From Herbaspirillum sp. DW155 (lineage in GTDB: Bacteria; Pseudomonadota; Gammaproteobacteria; Burkholderiales; Burkholderiaceae_D), in the NCBI RefSeq assembly GCF_037076565.1, contig NZ_AP029028.1, positions 1,488,001 through 1,552,000 on the forward strand: 64,000 nucleotides of DNA, given 5' to 3'. The notes below the pieces were generated by a model that saw only the letters and a program-made list of their open reading frames with translations, was not told where the DNA came from and made no database searches. Made by a program: the position numbers and the translations under genes. This document shows positions 1-10,461 of the stretch, in pieces (positions within the stretch are counted from its first letter, which is position 1; every line of letters begins with the position of its first letter).

Positions 1-1031
<1,031 letters not shown>

Positions 1032-1946
1032 TTAATCGAAGCGGCCGTGCACCAGGTATTCGAGCAGGGCCTTCTGCACGTGCAGGCGGTTTTCCGCCTC
1101 GTCCCAGACCACCGATTGCGGGCCGTCGATCACTTCGGCGGCCACTTCCTCGCCGCGATGGGCGGGCAGGCAGTGCATGAAGAGTGCATCCTTCTTGGCA
1201 CGCGCCATCTTGGCCTGGTCCACGATCCAGCCATCGAAGGCTTTCAGACGGGCATTGTTCTCGGCCTCGTAGCCCATGCTGGTCCACACGTCGGTGGTGA
1301 CCAGATCGGCATCCTGGCAGGCATCGGCCGGATCGGCGAAGAAGGTGTAGTTCTTGTTGCCCGGCGAGACCTGTGCCGGGTCGATGTCGTAACCCTTGGG
1401 GGTGGAGACGTTGACATGGAAGCCGAACACCTCGGCTGCCTGCAGCCACGAATAGAGCATGTTATTGGCGTCACCGACCCAGGCCACGATCTTGCCCCGG
1501 ATGCTGCCGCGATGCTCGATGTAGGTGAACACATCGGCCAGCACCTGGCAGGGATGCTGCTCGTTGGTCAGGCCGTTGATGACCGGCACGCGCGAATGCT
1601 TGGCAAAGCGCTCGATGATCTCCTGACCGTAGGTGCGGATCATGATGACATCGCACATGCGCGACATCACCTGCGCCGCATCCTCTACCGGTTCGCCACG
1701 GCCAAGCTGGCTGTCGCGGGTGTTGAGGTAGATCGCCGCACCGCCCATCTGGTGCATGCCGGCCTCGAAGGAGAGGCGGGTACGGGTCGAGTTCTTTTCG
1801 AACACCATCACCAGGGTACGATCGGCCAGCGTGTGATGGGGCTCGTAATTCTTGAACTTACGTTTGATCACACGGGAACGTTCGATCACGTACTCGTATT
1901 CATCAAGCGTAAAGTCGGAAAACTGAAGGTAGTGTTTGATTGCCAT
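1032..1946 (-). CDS. argF: Ornithine carbamoyltransferase
   Basis: Transfers the carbamoyl group of carbamoyl phosphate to ornithine, giving citrulline for ArgG encoded just downstream. At 304 residues it has the usual family length. The carbamoyl-phosphate motif STRTRLSFE is near residue 55, HPCQ near residue 131, and the ornithine/active-site motif HCLPAHRGEEV near residue 259. The ATG at 1946 gives the expected N-terminus MAIKHYLQFSDF, but no Shine-Dalgarno sequence precedes it: the DNA directly upstream is a T-run and a GC-rich hairpin (1951-1982). Expression may therefore be controlled in the leader. Confidence 0.96.
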   Translation of the reverse strand: MAIKHYLQFSDFTLDEYEYVIERSRVIKRKFKNYEPHHTLADRTLVMVFEKNSTRTRLSFEAGMHQMGGAAIYLNTRDSQLGRGEPVEDAAQVMSRMCDVIMIRTYGQEIIERFAKHSRVPVINGLTNEQHPCQVLADVFTYIEHRGSIRGKIVAWVGDANNMLYSWLQAAEVFGFHVNVSTPKGYDIDPAQVSPGNKNYTFFADPADACQDADLVTTDVWTSMGYEAENNARLKAFDGWIVDQAKMARAKKDALFMHCLPAHRGEEVAAEVIDGPQSVVWDEAENRLHVQKALLEYLVHGRFD

Positions 1947-1950
1947 AAAT

Positions 1951-1982
1951 AAAAACGGCGGCCAGTGTGGCGCCTGCCGCCG
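1951..1982 (-). promoter_or_regulatory. Terminator-like hairpin in the argF leader (possible attenuator)
   Basis: On the minus strand CGGCGGC (1982-1976) pairs with GCCGCCG (1962-1956) around a 13-nt loop, followed by TTTTTATTT, and the argF ATG comes 4 nt after the T5 run. This has the form of an intrinsic terminator inside the leader and occupies the place where a ribosome binding site would be expected. Confidence 0.45.
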
Positions 1983-2001
1983 ATAGTCGTTAACTCCTTA
2001 G

Positions 2002-2007
2002 ATTATA
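2002..2007 (-). promoter_or_regulatory. Candidate -10 box of argF
   Basis: The minus strand reads TATAAT here, a consensus sigma-70 -10 hexamer. It would start transcription near 1995 and give a leader of about 50 nt containing the hairpin at 1951-1982. No good -35 box is visible. Confidence 0.4.
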
Positions 2008-2115
2008 AGGGATTCGGCTTAAAAAGATACCCGCAGTACTTGCTCAAAAGAAACCCCTCGACAGGCGTGGCTTTGGGCCAAATAGGAAGAACTGCGCGAG
2101 TGACCAAGTGTTCGT

Positions 2116-2175
2116 TTCGAATTCATTCGAATCACGTGAAGAAATATTTCGAAACTCGGCTCGATCTTTATCGAG
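2116..2175. promoter_or_regulatory. Cluster of short palindromes between argF and the receptor gene
   Basis: TTCGAA occurs three times, at 2116, 2126 and 2148, so the starts are 10 and 22 bases apart, close to whole helical turns. CTCGAT/ATCGAG (2160-2165, 2170-2175) follows as an inverted repeat. The binding protein is unknown. No convincing gene was found between 1983 and 2286. Confidence 0.3.
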
Positions 2176-2218
2176 AAACGCTGACTGATTTGGGCAGGTC
2201 AGCCAATGTCACGATATA

Positions 2219-2237
2219 AATGAGAATTATTGTCATT
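2219..2237 (+). promoter_or_regulatory. Fur box upstream of the siderophore receptor gene
   Basis: AATGAGAAT-T-ATTGTCATT is a 19-bp inverted repeat with one mismatch between arms and closely resembles the Fur consensus of GATAAT-type repeats. It lies 49 bases upstream of the receptor start, as expected for iron-repressed expression. Confidence 0.8.
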
Positions 2238-2286
2238 TGCGCGACTAGAATCGGCGCCTTTCTGTTGCCTGAAAGGAATGCTCGTC

Positions 2287-4491
2287 ATGTCGTATTCATC
2301 CTCATTTTCGCGCCAGCCGCACGGTTGGCGTACTCAAACCGTCGCTGCCTCTCCCAGGCTGCGCACACTGCCGGCGGCGCTGATCGCCGCCTTGTTCTCG
2401 CTGCCGGTGCCCGCGTCAGCCGCCGATGCTGCCGGCGAGCGCGAGGAAAATGAATCCGCGCGTCTGCCAGTGATCGAAGTGCGCAGCCAGCGCAGCACGC
2501 ACGATCCCCGTCCCGGTCCGCTGGGCAGCGCCACCCGCACTGCCACCGATGTGCGCGAGGTGCCGCAGACGGTGCAGGCAGTCGATGCCGAACAGGTCAG
2601 GGCATATGGCGGACGTGGCCTGGCGGCGGCGCTCTCGGGGGTGCCGGGCATTTCCAATGTTTCCGATACGCGCTTCGATGCGTTCCGGATTCGCGGCTTC
2701 TCCAATGCCGGCGACACCTTGCTGGATGGCATGCGCGATGATGCCCAATACGTGCGCAGCCTGGGCAACATCGAGCGCATCGAGATCCTCAAGGGACCGG
2801 CCGCCGTGCTGTATGGACGCGGCAGTGGCGGCGGCGTGATCAACCGCATCAGCAAGCAACCCACGCGGGAAGTCTTCGGCCAGGCGTCGGCCACCTGGGG
2901 CAGCCGGGGTCAGCAGGGCGCGGCGCTGGACTGGAACCGGCCATTGGGCGAGCAATGGGCCCTGCGCATGAATGCCGGACGTGAACATGAACCGCACTTC
3001 CGAGAAGAGGTGCGGGGCACGCGCCAATATTTCGCGCCTGCGCTGAAGTGGGAATCGGGCCGCGACAGCTGGTTGCTGCAAGCCGATTACGATGAATTCG
3101 ACCGCGTGCCCGATCGCGGCGTACCGGCGCGGGTGACGGCCCTCACGCGCAACGGGGCGGCCAGCGGCTATGCCTTGCCGGTGGCCTCGGATCGCACGTT
3201 CTTCGGCGCAGCCGGACGGGACTTCATCCGCGATACCAGCCTCAGCCTGCGCTCCACCTTCACGCGCACCATCGGGCCGGACTGGAGCATCCGTCAGATG
3301 GTCAGCGTGTTCGACCTCAACAGCGACTTCGACAATACCTTCGTCGGCCAGCCCTTCGTGAGCGCCGGGCGCGATCTGCGCCGCGTGCAGCGCAGCCGCT
3401 TCCAGCAGAACCTGCAGCAGCGCAACGTGCAGGCCAACCTGGAAGTGCTGGGCAAGCTCGCCACGGGCGGGATAGGGCACCAGCTGCTGGCCGGTGCCGA
3501 ATACGGCTGGCAAAAGCGCGAGCCGCGCCTGTGGATGGGTTCGGCGCGCACGGTATCCCTGACTGATCCTGACCAGCACGACAATGCAGGCTCCCGTCCC
3601 GAGCCCTGGCAGATGAACTATCACAAGGTCAAGACCACCGGTTTGTATGCGCAAGACCAGATCGACCTGGGCGGGCGTGTAAAGGGCCTGGTGGGATTGC
3701 GCTGGGATCACTTCGAGGTGGACTCGCGCAACGGCCTGCTCAGGCTGCACAGCGAGCGCTCCATCAATGCGCTGAGTCCGCGCATCGGCGCGGTGTGGGA
3801 AGCGCTGCCGGATCATCACCTCTATGCGTCATGGAGCAAGAACTACGCGCCGGTCGGCGGCGATGTGATCGGTATCACGCCAGCGGCAAAGGGCAACGTC
3901 AACGACCTGGGTCCGCAATTCAGCCGTCAGCTGGAAGCCGGGGTCAAGAGCGACTGGTTCCAGCACCGGATCAGCACCACCCTGGCCTGGTTCGAACTGG
4001 AACTCTACAACCGCCTCGTGCGCGATCCGGTGCAGCAGGAGGTATTCAGCCAGACCGGGCTGGAGCGCAATCGCGGCATCGAGTTGAGCGTGGCAGGGGA
4101 ACTGGCGCGCCACTGGTTCGTGCGCGGCGGCTGGACCCAGCAGAATTCCCGGGTCGTGCGGGCCGAGGCACAACTGGCGGGCAAGCGCCCCTCGGGTGTT
4201 TCGGCGCGTAACGGCAGCTTGTTCATCTCCTATGCGCAACCGCAAGGCTGGTTCGGCCAGACCGGCGTGGTCTATGAAGGCGCGCGCTTTGCCGATCGCG
4301 AAAACCTGCTCGAACTGCCCGGCTATGCCCGCTGGGACGCTTTGCTGGGCTATCGCCTGGCGCGCGCCGAATATACGCTGGCGGCCACCAACCTGGCCAA
4401 CCGCCGCTACTATGTCAGCGCCACCGGTGTCTCGCAGATCGTGCCGGGTGCGCCGCGTGCGCTGGTGTTGACGGCGGCCTACAAATTCTGA
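2287..4491 (+). CDS. TonB-dependent siderophore receptor
   Basis: An outer-membrane receptor of 734 residues that would import a ferric siderophore using TonB/ExbBD energy. The N-terminus has a charged region followed by the hydrophobic stretch LPAALIAALFSLPVPASA, a signal peptide. The plug domain follows (EVPQTVQAVDAEQV, GFSNAGDTLLDGM, ERIEILKGPAAVLYG), then the beta-barrel, ending in AALVLTAAYKF-like strands with a terminal Phe typical of outer-membrane proteins. I chose the ATG at 2287 because GAAAGGA lies about 10 bases upstream; an ATG at 2278 would add three residues. The Fur box implies iron regulation. The plug resembles Fiu/catecholate-type receptors, but the substrate cannot be read from sequence. 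Confidence 0.9.
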   Translation: MSYSSSFSRQPHGWRTQTVAASPRLRTLPAALIAALFSLPVPASAADAAGEREENESARLPVIEVRSQRSTHDPRPGPLGSATRTATDVREVPQTVQAVDAEQVRAYGGRGLAAALSGVPGISNVSDTRFDAFRIRGFSNAGDTLLDGMRDDAQYVRSLGNIERIEILKGPAAVLYGRGSGGGVINRISKQPTREVFGQASATWGSRGQQGAALDWNRPLGEQWALRMNAGREHEPHFREEVRGTRQYFAPALKWESGRDSWLLQADYDEFDRVPDRGVPARVTALTRNGAASGYALPVASDRTFFGAAGRDFIRDTSLSLRSTFTRTIGPDWSIRQMVSVFDLNSDFDNTFVGQPFVSAGRDLRRVQRSRFQQNLQQRNVQANLEVLGKLATGGIGHQLLAGAEYGWQKREPRLWMGSARTVSLTDPDQHDNAGSRPEPWQMNYHKVKTTGLYAQDQIDLGGRVKGLVGLRWDHFEVDSRNGLLRLHSERSINALSPRIGAVWEALPDHHLYASWSKNYAPVGGDVIGITPAAKGNVNDLGPQFSRQLEAGVKSDWFQHRISTTLAWFELELYNRLVRDPVQQEVFSQTGLERNRGIELSVAGELARHWFVRGGWTQQNSRVVRAEAQLAGKRPSGVSARNGSLFISYAQPQGWFGQTGVVYEGARFADRENLLELPGYARWDALLGYRLARAEYTLAATNLANRRYYVSATGVSQIVPGAPRALVLTAAYKF

Positions 4492-4527
4492 CCGGGCGCG
4501 GTGGCCGGCAGGAAACGGCCTTCCGGT

Positions 4528-5475
4528 TCAGTACAAGGTCTGCGAAGATTCATGCACCAGCTGCGCATACAGCTGGTGCCGCATGGCCGCGATCTGGCCG
4601 GCCTGCACCGCCTCCAGCACCGCGCAGCCCGGCTCGTTGAGATGGTGGCAGTTGTAGAAGCGGCATTTGCCCAGATACGGCGTGAAGTCGCGGAAGGCGC
4701 GTTCCAGCATGCCTTCGGAGAGCTGGTACAGGCCGAACTCCTGGAAGCCCGGCGAATCGATGATGCTGGCCTGCTGCTCCATCTGGTACAGCCGGGTGAA
4801 GGTGGTGGTGTGCTTGCCGGTATCGAGCGCGGCCGAGATTTCGCGGGTGGCGATGTCGGCGTCCGGCACGATCAGGTTGATGATGGACGACTTGCCCATG
4901 CCCGACTGGCCGATCAGGATGGTGCTCTTGCCGGCCAACAGCGGCATGAAAGCGGCGCGCGTTTCGTCCGGCTGGGCCTTGGCCGAGACTTCGTGGACCG
5001 GATACCCCAGGCGCGCATAGACCTGCAGGCGTTCGCGCGTCTTCGGCAGGGCTTCGGTGATGTCGGTCTTGTTCAGGATCAGGTGCGCCGCCACGCCGGC
5101 CGACTCGGCTGCCACCAGCGAGCGCGAGACCAGATCATCCGAAAAGCTCGGTTCGGTCGCCACCACGATGAAGAGTTGATCCACATTGGCCGCCAGCAGC
5201 TTGGACTTGTACTGGTCCGAGCGATAGAGCAGGGTGCGGCGCTCATCGATGGATTCGATCACGCCCTGGTCGGCCGAGGTGCGCGCCAGACGGATCTGGT
5301 CGCCCACGGCCACGTCGCTCTTCTTGCCACGGGTGACGCAATTGAGTTTTTGTTCAGCTGCCTGCACCAGATAGTGACGCCCGTGGGCGGCAATCACCAG
5401 GCCTGGTTCCAGCGCGGCCTTGCTGGCCGCCGGTCCTGCCGCCGCGCCGCGCGCGCCTTGCTTGCGGACTCCCAT
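4528..5475 (-). CDS. rsgA: Ribosome small-subunit-dependent GTPase RsgA
   Basis: A late 30S ribosome assembly GTPase of 315 residues. It shows the circularly permuted motif order typical of the family: an OB-like N-terminus, then G4 NKTD near residue 135, then G1 GQSGMGKSS near 189, then [10 protein letters not shown] (G3). The C-terminal zinc knuckle is [14 protein letters not shown]. The ATG overlaps the stop of the upstream dehydratase gene in an ATGA, so the two are probably translationally coupled. Confidence 0.95.
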   Translation of the reverse strand: MGVRKQGARGAAAGPAASKAALEPGLVIAAHGRHYLVQAAEQKLNCVTRGKKSDVAVGDQIRLARTSADQGVIESIDERRTLLYRSDQYKSKLLAANVDQLFIVVATEPSFSDDLVSRSLVAAESAGVAAHLILNKTDITEALPKTRERLQVYARLGYPVHEVSAKAQPDETRAAFMPLLAGKSTILIGQSGMGKSSIINLIVPDADIATREISAALDTGKHTTTFTRLYQMEQQASIIDSPGFQEFGLYQLSEGMLERAFRDFTPYLGKCRFYNCHHLNEPGCAVLEAVQAGQIAAMRHQLYAQLVHESSQTLY

Positions 5476-5831
5476 CAGGCCGGGGCGCGCTGGGCGAAAA
5501 TGGCGTCGACCTTGGCCGCGCAGATGAAGTCATTGGCCGACAACCCGCCACGGCCTGCATTGACGCTGTGGGTGTCGAACTTCACGCTGCAGCGGTTGTA
5601 GGTGACGGTCAGTTCCGGGTGATGGTCTTCGGCGTGGATGATCCAGGCGATTGCGTTGACGAAGGCCAGGGTCTGGTAATAATCGGCGAAGGCAAACGTG
5701 CGTGCCAGCTTGCCGCCGTCGATCTTCCAGTCGGGCAGGGCGGCCAGGTGGCCGGCGATGGCGGCCTCATCCAAGGCTTCGATGGGCTGGATGCAGCGGG
5801 CAGCGGCGAGAGTGCTTGCGGTGATGCTCAT
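5475..5831 (-). CDS. phhB: 4a-hydroxytetrahydrobiopterin dehydratase
   Basis: A pterin-4a-carbinolamine dehydratase of about 118 residues, which recycles the pterin cofactor used by aromatic amino acid hydroxylases. The active-site motif [15 protein letters not shown] is clear (conserved His pair). I start at 5831 (MSITAST) because AGGAGAACCCC directly precedes this ATG; an in-frame ATG at 5861 lies in the loop of a hairpin. The stop overlaps the rsgA start. No phenylalanine hydroxylase gene is adjacent, so its partner enzyme is not known here. Confidence 0.88.
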   Translation of the reverse strand: MSITASTLAAARCIQPIEALDEAAIAGHLAALPDWKIDGGKLARTFAFADYYQTLAFVNAIAWIIHAEDHHPELTVTYNRCSVKFDTHSVNAGRGGLSANDFICAAKVDAIFAQRAPA

Positions 5832-5846
5832 GGGGTTCTCCTGAGA

Positions 5847-5871
5847 GGCGGGATAGTTCATGTATCCCGCC
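5847..5871 (-). promoter_or_regulatory. Hairpin just upstream of the phhB ribosome binding site
   Basis: GGCGGGATA (5847-5855) and TATCCCGCC (5863-5871) form a perfect 9-bp stem with a 7-nt loop. On the minus strand it follows the M48 protease gene and ends 15 nt before the phhB start. There is no T-run, so it is more likely an mRNA structure than an intrinsic terminator. Confidence 0.5.
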
Positions 5872-5890
5872 CTGAATGCGATGAAAAATA

Positions 5891-7183
5891 TCAGTGAGTG
5901 CCGACCGCTGCGGGCGTAGCGGCCATCGCACCCTGCAGGTGCTGGATGCGCAGCGACGCCGGCGGGTGCGAATCGTAGAAGGCCGAGTGCAGCGGATCGG
6001 GCGTCAGGGTGGAGGCATTGTCTTCATACAGCTTGACCAGCGCCGAGACCAGATCCTGGGCACGGGTGTGCTGGGCAGCGAAGGCGTCGGCCTCGAACTC
6101 GTGCTTGCGCGAAGACAGCGAGGACAGCGGCGAGAACAGGAAGGTGAAGATCGGCAGCACCAGCATGAACAGGATCAGCGCCATCGCATCGTTGCTGCCC
6201 ATGAGCAGCGGCTCCACGCCCAGCCCGGTATAGAACCACGTCTGGCCCTTCAGATAGCCCAGCAGCGCCAGGAAAGCCAGCGACAGACCGAACATCACCA
6301 CCACCCGCTTGACGATGTGCTTGAGCTTGAAGTGGCCCAGCTCATGGGCCAGCACGGCTTCGATCTCATGCGGTGCCAGGCGCGCCAGCAGGGTATCGAA
6401 GAAGACGATGCGCTTGCCCGCGCCGAAGCCCGAGAAATAGGCATTGCCATGCGCGCTGCGCTTGGACCCATCCATCACGAACAAGCCCTTGGAAGCGAAG
6501 CCGACGCGCTGCATCAGACCCTCGATGCGGCTGCGCAGGCTGTCATCCTCCAGCGCGGTGAACTTGTTGAACAGCGGCGCGATGAAGCTGGGATAGATCA
6601 CCAGCATCAGCAGCTGGAAGGCGCACAGCACGATCCAGGTATAGAACCACCAGAGTGCGCCGGCCTTTTCCATCAGCGTCAGCACCACCCACAGCAGCGG
6701 CAGGCCGATCACCGCACCCAGCAGGGTTTGCTTGATCATGTCGGTGAAGAACAGCGCGCGGCTCATCTTGTTGAAGCCGAAACCGGCTTCCAGCCTGAAC
6801 TGGCGGTAATAGTCCAGAGGCAGATCGACCGCCCCCGAGATGATCCCGAAGCCCGCCACCAGCGCGATCTGGTAAAGCATGCCCGGGCCGCCGGTCCAGC
6901 CCAGCAGCACACTGGAGAGCCAGTGCAGTCCGCCCAGCAGGGTAAAGCCGATCAGGACCACGGCGTTGATCAGCAGCGTCACCAGACCGAACTTGGTGCG
7001 CGCCACGGTGTAATCGGCCGCCTTCTGGTGGGCCGACAGCGGGATCTTCTCGGCGAACTCGGCCGGTACGGCGGCGCGATGGGCGATCACGTGGCGGATG
7101 TGGCGCGAGGCCAGCCAGAAGCGTACTCCCAGGCTGATGGCCAGGAAGACGACGAACAAAACCGAAAACGAAAGTGAAGACAT
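5891..7183 (-). CDS. M48-family membrane metalloprotease, Ste24/CAAX-protease type
   Basis: An integral-membrane zinc endopeptidase of 430 residues. The N-terminal membrane segment is FSVLFVVFLAISLGV, and several further hydrophobic segments follow. The zinc-binding HELGH sits in EAVLAHELGHFKLKH, and the third ligand region HEFEADAFA lies downstream, as in Ste24 homologues. Bacteria that lack protein prenylation keep this family, probably for membrane protein quality control. The ATG at 7183 is chosen for its upstream GGGAAAG and because residues encoded further upstream are low-complexity and non-conserved. The gene is divergent from orn. Confidence 0.88.
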   Translation of the reverse strand: MSSLSFSVLFVVFLAISLGVRFWLASRHIRHVIAHRAAVPAEFAEKIPLSAHQKAADYTVARTKFGLVTLLINAVVLIGFTLLGGLHWLSSVLLGWTGGPGMLYQIALVAGFGIISGAVDLPLDYYRQFRLEAGFGFNKMSRALFFTDMIKQTLLGAVIGLPLLWVVLTLMEKAGALWWFYTWIVLCAFQLLMLVIYPSFIAPLFNKFTALEDDSLRSRIEGLMQRVGFASKGLFVMDGSKRSAHGNAYFSGFGAGKRIVFFDTLLARLAPHEIEAVLAHELGHFKLKHIVKRVVVMFGLSLAFLALLGYLKGQTWFYTGLGVEPLLMGSNDAMALILFMLVLPIFTFLFSPLSSLSSRKHEFEADAFAAQHTRAQDLVSALVKLYEDNASTLTPDPLHSAFYDSHPPASLRIQHLQGAMAATPAAVGTH

Positions 7184-7357
7184 GCTTTCCCTGTGCGAAA
7201 ATGGCGGACGGTCACGGCTCAAGTCCGCTGCCGCCCCCGGTGGGCGCCGCCGGCAGGACTGAAGGCCATGCCGCCCGGCCTCCACCGGGCGCGCGAACCC
7301 GGCAATGAACCCTGCAGTAGATGGGGCCATGCCCCATCCCATCAATAAGGAAGAATT

Positions 7358-7927
7358 ATGTCACAAGCCCCCGCCGTCCCTGTCCGGCCCAATGAAATGA
7401 ACCTGGTCTGGGTCGATATGGAAATGACCGGCCTGGATCCGGACAAGGATCGCATCATCGAAGTGGCCGTGGTGGTTACCGATGCTGAACTGAACGTGCT
7501 GGGCGAAGGCCCGGTGCTGGCCATCCACCAGTCCGACGAGCTGCTGGACGGCATGGACGCCTGGAACAAGGGCACCCACGGCCGTTCCGGCCTGATCGAT
7601 CGCGTCAAGGCATCGACCGTCACCGAAGCCGATGCCGAACAGCAGATCATCGCCTTCCTGAAGCAGTACGTCCCGGCCGGCAAGTCGCCCATGTGCGGCA
7701 ATTCCATCTGCCAGGACCGCCGCTTCATGGTGCGCGGCATGCCCAAGCTGGAAGAATTCTTCCACTATCGCAACCTGGATGTGTCGACCCTGAAGGAACT
7801 GTGCAAGCGCTGGAAGCCCGAAATCGCCACCGGTTTCAAGAAGCGCCAGATGCATACCGCCCTGGCCGACATCCTGGAATCGATCGAAGAACTGAACTAC
7901 TACCGCGAGCACTTCATCAAGGAGTGA
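7358..7927 (+). CDS. orn: Oligoribonuclease
   Basis: A 3'-5' exoribonuclease of 189 residues that degrades 2-5 nt RNA and the pGpG produced by c-di-GMP breakdown. DEDDh motifs are visible: [11 protein letters not shown] (D, E), [11 protein letters not shown] (D) and [12 protein letters not shown] (H, D). AAGGAAG precedes the ATG at 7358. It stands alone between a divergent protease gene and a shared terminator. Confidence 0.96.
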   Translation: MSQAPAVPVRPNEMNLVWVDMEMTGLDPDKDRIIEVAVVVTDAELNVLGEGPVLAIHQSDELLDGMDAWNKGTHGRSGLIDRVKASTVTEADAEQQIIAFLKQYVPAGKSPMCGNSICQDRRFMVRGMPKLEEFFHYRNLDVSTLKELCKRWKPEIATGFKKRQMHTALADILESIEELNYYREHFIKE

Positions 7928-7973
7928 TTCACGCCAGCAGGGCGGTTGGCAGCAAAATCGGCCCTATATGAAC

Positions 7974-8009
7974 GAAAAAGGCGCGCCCGGCTTCTGGCGC
8001 GCCTTTTTC
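7974..8009. terminator. Bidirectional intrinsic terminator
   Basis: A perfect 14-bp stem, GAAAAAGGCGCGCC against GGCGCGCCTTTTTC, with an 8-nt loop. It has A/T runs on both sides and serves the convergent orn and SEC-C genes. Confidence 0.9.
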
Positions 8010-8024
8010 ATGGGGCGTTTTACC

Positions 8025-8720
8025 TCATTCTTCCGAATCTGCGCCGCAGCATTTCTTGTATTTCTTGCCACTGCCGCAGGGGCAGGGATCGTTGCGGCCG
8101 GTCTTGGGCGCATCGCGCTGCACCTGTTCCACCGCCGACTTGCGCTTGGGCGCCCAGTAGCGGTGGATGTGCGGGATGGCCGCTTCGATCTCGATGGCCA
8201 GCTTGTGGGTCTTGACCGGATCGTCGATGAGCCTGGTTTCTTCCTCTTCCAGTTCTTCCGAGCCCAGCAGATAGATGGGGCGCATCAGCGGTGCCAGATT
8301 GGAGTGGAAGATTTCGTCCCACTGTGCCGCGCGCAGCTGGATGCCTTCCCAGAAACCCCAGGCCCAGGCTTCTGCATCCAGCAGGGGCTTGCCTTCGTGC
8401 TCGCGCTCGCAGAAGAGCGGTTCATATTCCTTGGGGGCGACTTCGAAGGTGATGGCGATTTCGTTCATGGTGCGCGCAATCAGGCTGGTGATGCGCTCGG
8501 CTTCCTTGCCGTTCTTGAACTTGGGGGTGTCTTCCGGACGGCTGCCCCAGACGCGCGGCAGCCATTCGGCCATCAGCACTTCCTGCGGGCCGATGGCCAG
8601 CGCCGTCAGGTAGCCGTGCAGGGTGTCCATGGTCATCACATCGTCGGCGCAGCGATCGGAGAGGAGAAAGTCGTCGAGTTCGTCGAATTCGGCGTCGGAA
8701 AGGGGCTGGTCGAGATGCAT
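8025..8720 (-). CDS. UPF0149 family protein with C-terminal SEC-C zinc motif
   Basis: A protein of 231 residues with an N-terminal YecA/UPF0149-like domain ([35 protein letters not shown]). A C-terminal SEC-C metal-binding motif, [18 protein letters not shown], is like that at the end of SecA. YecA-type proteins bind ribosomes and SecA-related targets, so a role in co-translational folding or export is possible but inferred. The start MHLDQPLSD at 8720 is chosen by homology; its ribosome site is weak. Confidence 0.85.
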   Translation of the reverse strand: MHLDQPLSDAEFDELDDFLLSDRCADDVMTMDTLHGYLTALAIGPQEVLMAEWLPRVWGSRPEDTPKFKNGKEAERITSLIARTMNEIAITFEVAPKEYEPLFCEREHEGKPLLDAEAWAWGFWEGIQLRAAQWDEIFHSNLAPLMRPIYLLGSEELEEEETRLIDDPVKTHKLAIEIEAAIPHIHRYWAPKRKSAVEQVQRDAPKTGRNDPCPCGSGKKYKKCCGADSEE

Positions 8721-8847
8721 GATGATGGGTCCAATGACATTACTAAAGGCAGGAGTGTAAAGGCATTGCGCCGGGGGCGCGAGTGTTGCCGGCGGCAAGC
8801 CTGCAATCTGATGGGGCGCCGGGGCTGGCGGACAGTACAATAGACAG

Positions 8848-9861
8848 ATGAATTCCCCCGCCCAATCTGCCGATCTTCCCGACGCCACTTCCTTCGCCAC
8901 CCTCTCGCCCGACATGGTGCTCGACGCCCTCGACGCCGTGGGCCTGTATGGCGACGGCCGCCTGCTGGCCCTGAACAGCTACGAAAACCGCGTCTACCAG
9001 GTCGGCATGGAAGACGGCCCGCCGCTGGTGGCCAAGTTCTATCGCCCCTTGCGCTGGAGTGATGAACAGATCCTCGAAGAACACGCTTTTTCGCAGGAAT
9101 TGGCCGACGAAGAGGTGCCGGTAGTACCGGCCATGTGTCTGGAGAACGGCGCCACGCTGCATCGCCATGCCGGTTTTCGCTTCGCCGTGTTCCGCCGCCA
9201 CGGCGGCCGCGCCCCCGAGCTGGACGATGCCGACACGCTGGAACGCCTGGGCCGCTTCATCGGCCGTATCCATGCGGTCGGCATGCGCAGCCCGTTCAGC
9301 GCGCGTCCGGCGCTGGACATCGCCAGCTTTGGTGAAGAACCACGTGACTGGCTGCTGGCCCATGATTTCATTCCGATGGACGTGGCCACGGCCTGGCGCA
9401 CTACGGTCGAGCAGGCACTCGAAGGCGTGCGGCGCTGTTACGAGCGGGCAGGGGAGGTGCGCACGCTGCGCCTGCATGGTGATTGCCACGTCGGCAACGT
9501 CTTGTGGACCGACGCCGGCCCGCACTTCGTCGATTTCGATGACAGTCGCAGCGGCCCGGCGGTGCAGGATCTGTGGATGCTGCTGTCGGGCGAACGCCGC
9601 GAAATGGTCGGGCAGCTGGCCGACCTGTTGGCCGGATATGAAAGTTTCTGCGAATTCGAGCCGCGCGAGCTGTACCTGATCGAAGCCCTGCGCACCCTGC
9701 GCCTGATCCATTATTGCGCCTGGCTGGCGCGGCGCTGGGATGACCCGGCGTTCCCGGTGGCCTTTCCCTGGTTCAATACCCAACGTTACTGGCAAGACCG
9801 CATCCTCGAGCTGCGCGAACAGATCGCGCTGATGGATGAGCCGCCGCTATGGCCGGTCTGA
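8848..9861 (+). CDS. srkA: Stress response serine/threonine protein kinase (SrkA/RdoA/YihE)
   Basis: A kinase-fold protein of 337 residues, close to the 328 residues of E. coli Srk[13 protein letters not shown] and LVAKFYRP represent the nucleotide-binding lobe. The catalytic loop [14 protein letters not shown] and the DFG-like metal motif [12 protein letters not shown] are intact. SrkA protects against stress-induced cell death in E. coli; substrates are unclear. The ATG at 8848 has no clear Shine-Dalgarno; a TACAAT box ends only 6 bases upstream of the start, so a very short or leaderless transcript is conceivable. Confidence 0.9.
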   Translation: MNSPAQSADLPDATSFATLSPDMVLDALDAVGLYGDGRLLALNSYENRVYQVGMEDGPPLVAKFYRPLRWSDEQILEEHAFSQELADEEVPVVPAMCLENGATLHRHAGFRFAVFRRHGGRAPELDDADTLERLGRFIGRIHAVGMRSPFSARPALDIASFGEEPRDWLLAHDFIPMDVATAWRTTVEQALEGVRRCYERAGEVRTLRLHGDCHVGNVLWTDAGPHFVDFDDSRSGPAVQDLWMLLSGERREMVGQLADLLAGYESFCEFEPRELYLIEALRTLRLIHYCAWLARRWDDPAFPVAFPWFNTQRYWQDRILELREQIALMDEPPLWPV

Positions 9862-9891
9862 TTCCGGCGATATGAAAGAAAATACCGCAAC

Positions 9892-10461
9892 ATGACGCAA
9901 ACACCTGTCCGCTGTGGCTGGGTCAACCTGGCCAATCCCCGTTACGTGCACTATCACGACCATGAATGGGGTGTGCCTTGCCACGATGAAACCCGCCTGT
10001 TCGAGATGCTGAACCTCGAAGGCGCTCAGGCCGGTCTGTCGTGGGAGACCGTGCTCAACAAGCGCGACAGTTACCGCGAGGCCTTCGACGGCTGGGATGC
10101 CGAGAAGATCGCCCGCTACGACGAACGCAAGGTGGCACAGCTGCTGGCCAATCCCGGCATCGTGCGCAATCGCCTGAAGGTGGCGGCCACCATCGGCAAT
10201 GCGCGCGCCTATCTCATGCTGCGCGAGCAGGTGGGCGGGCTCGATGCCTACCTGTGGGGCCAGGTCGATGGCCAGCCCATCGTCAACCGCTGGACTTCGT
10301 TGGCGGATTGTCCGGCCAAGACGCCCTTGTCGGACGCCATTTCCAAGGACCTGGCCAGGCGCGGGTTCAAGTTCGTCGGTTCCACCATCATCTATGCCTA
10401 TCTGCAGGGCGTGGGCGTGATCAACGACCACATAGCCGATTGTCATTGCCACGGCCGTTGA
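9892..10461 (+). CDS. tag: DNA-3-methyladenine glycosylase I
   Basis: A base-excision repair enzyme of 189 residues that removes 3-methyladenine. It begins RCGWVNLANPRYVHYHDHEWGVP, which carries the zinc-ligand Cys and His. The HhH-like region LEGAQAGLSWETVL, the segment RNRLKVAATIGNA and the C-terminal Cys/His pair HIADCHCHGR match the family. It starts 30 bases after srkA on the same strand and is probably co-transcribed with it. Confidence 0.94.
   Translation: MTQTPVRCGWVNLANPRYVHYHDHEWGVPCHDETRLFEMLNLEGAQAGLSWETVLNKRDSYREAFDGWDAEKIARYDERKVAQLLANPGIVRNRLKVAATIGNARAYLMLREQVGGLDAYLWGQVDGQPIVNRWTSLADCPAKTPLSDAISKDLARRGFKFVGSTIIYAYLQGVGVINDHIADCHCHGR

Noticed and set aside
1965-2219. 84-codon open frame between argF and the receptor gene
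   Set aside because: It covers the argF promoter and repeat cluster, has no ribosome site and no recognisable protein features.
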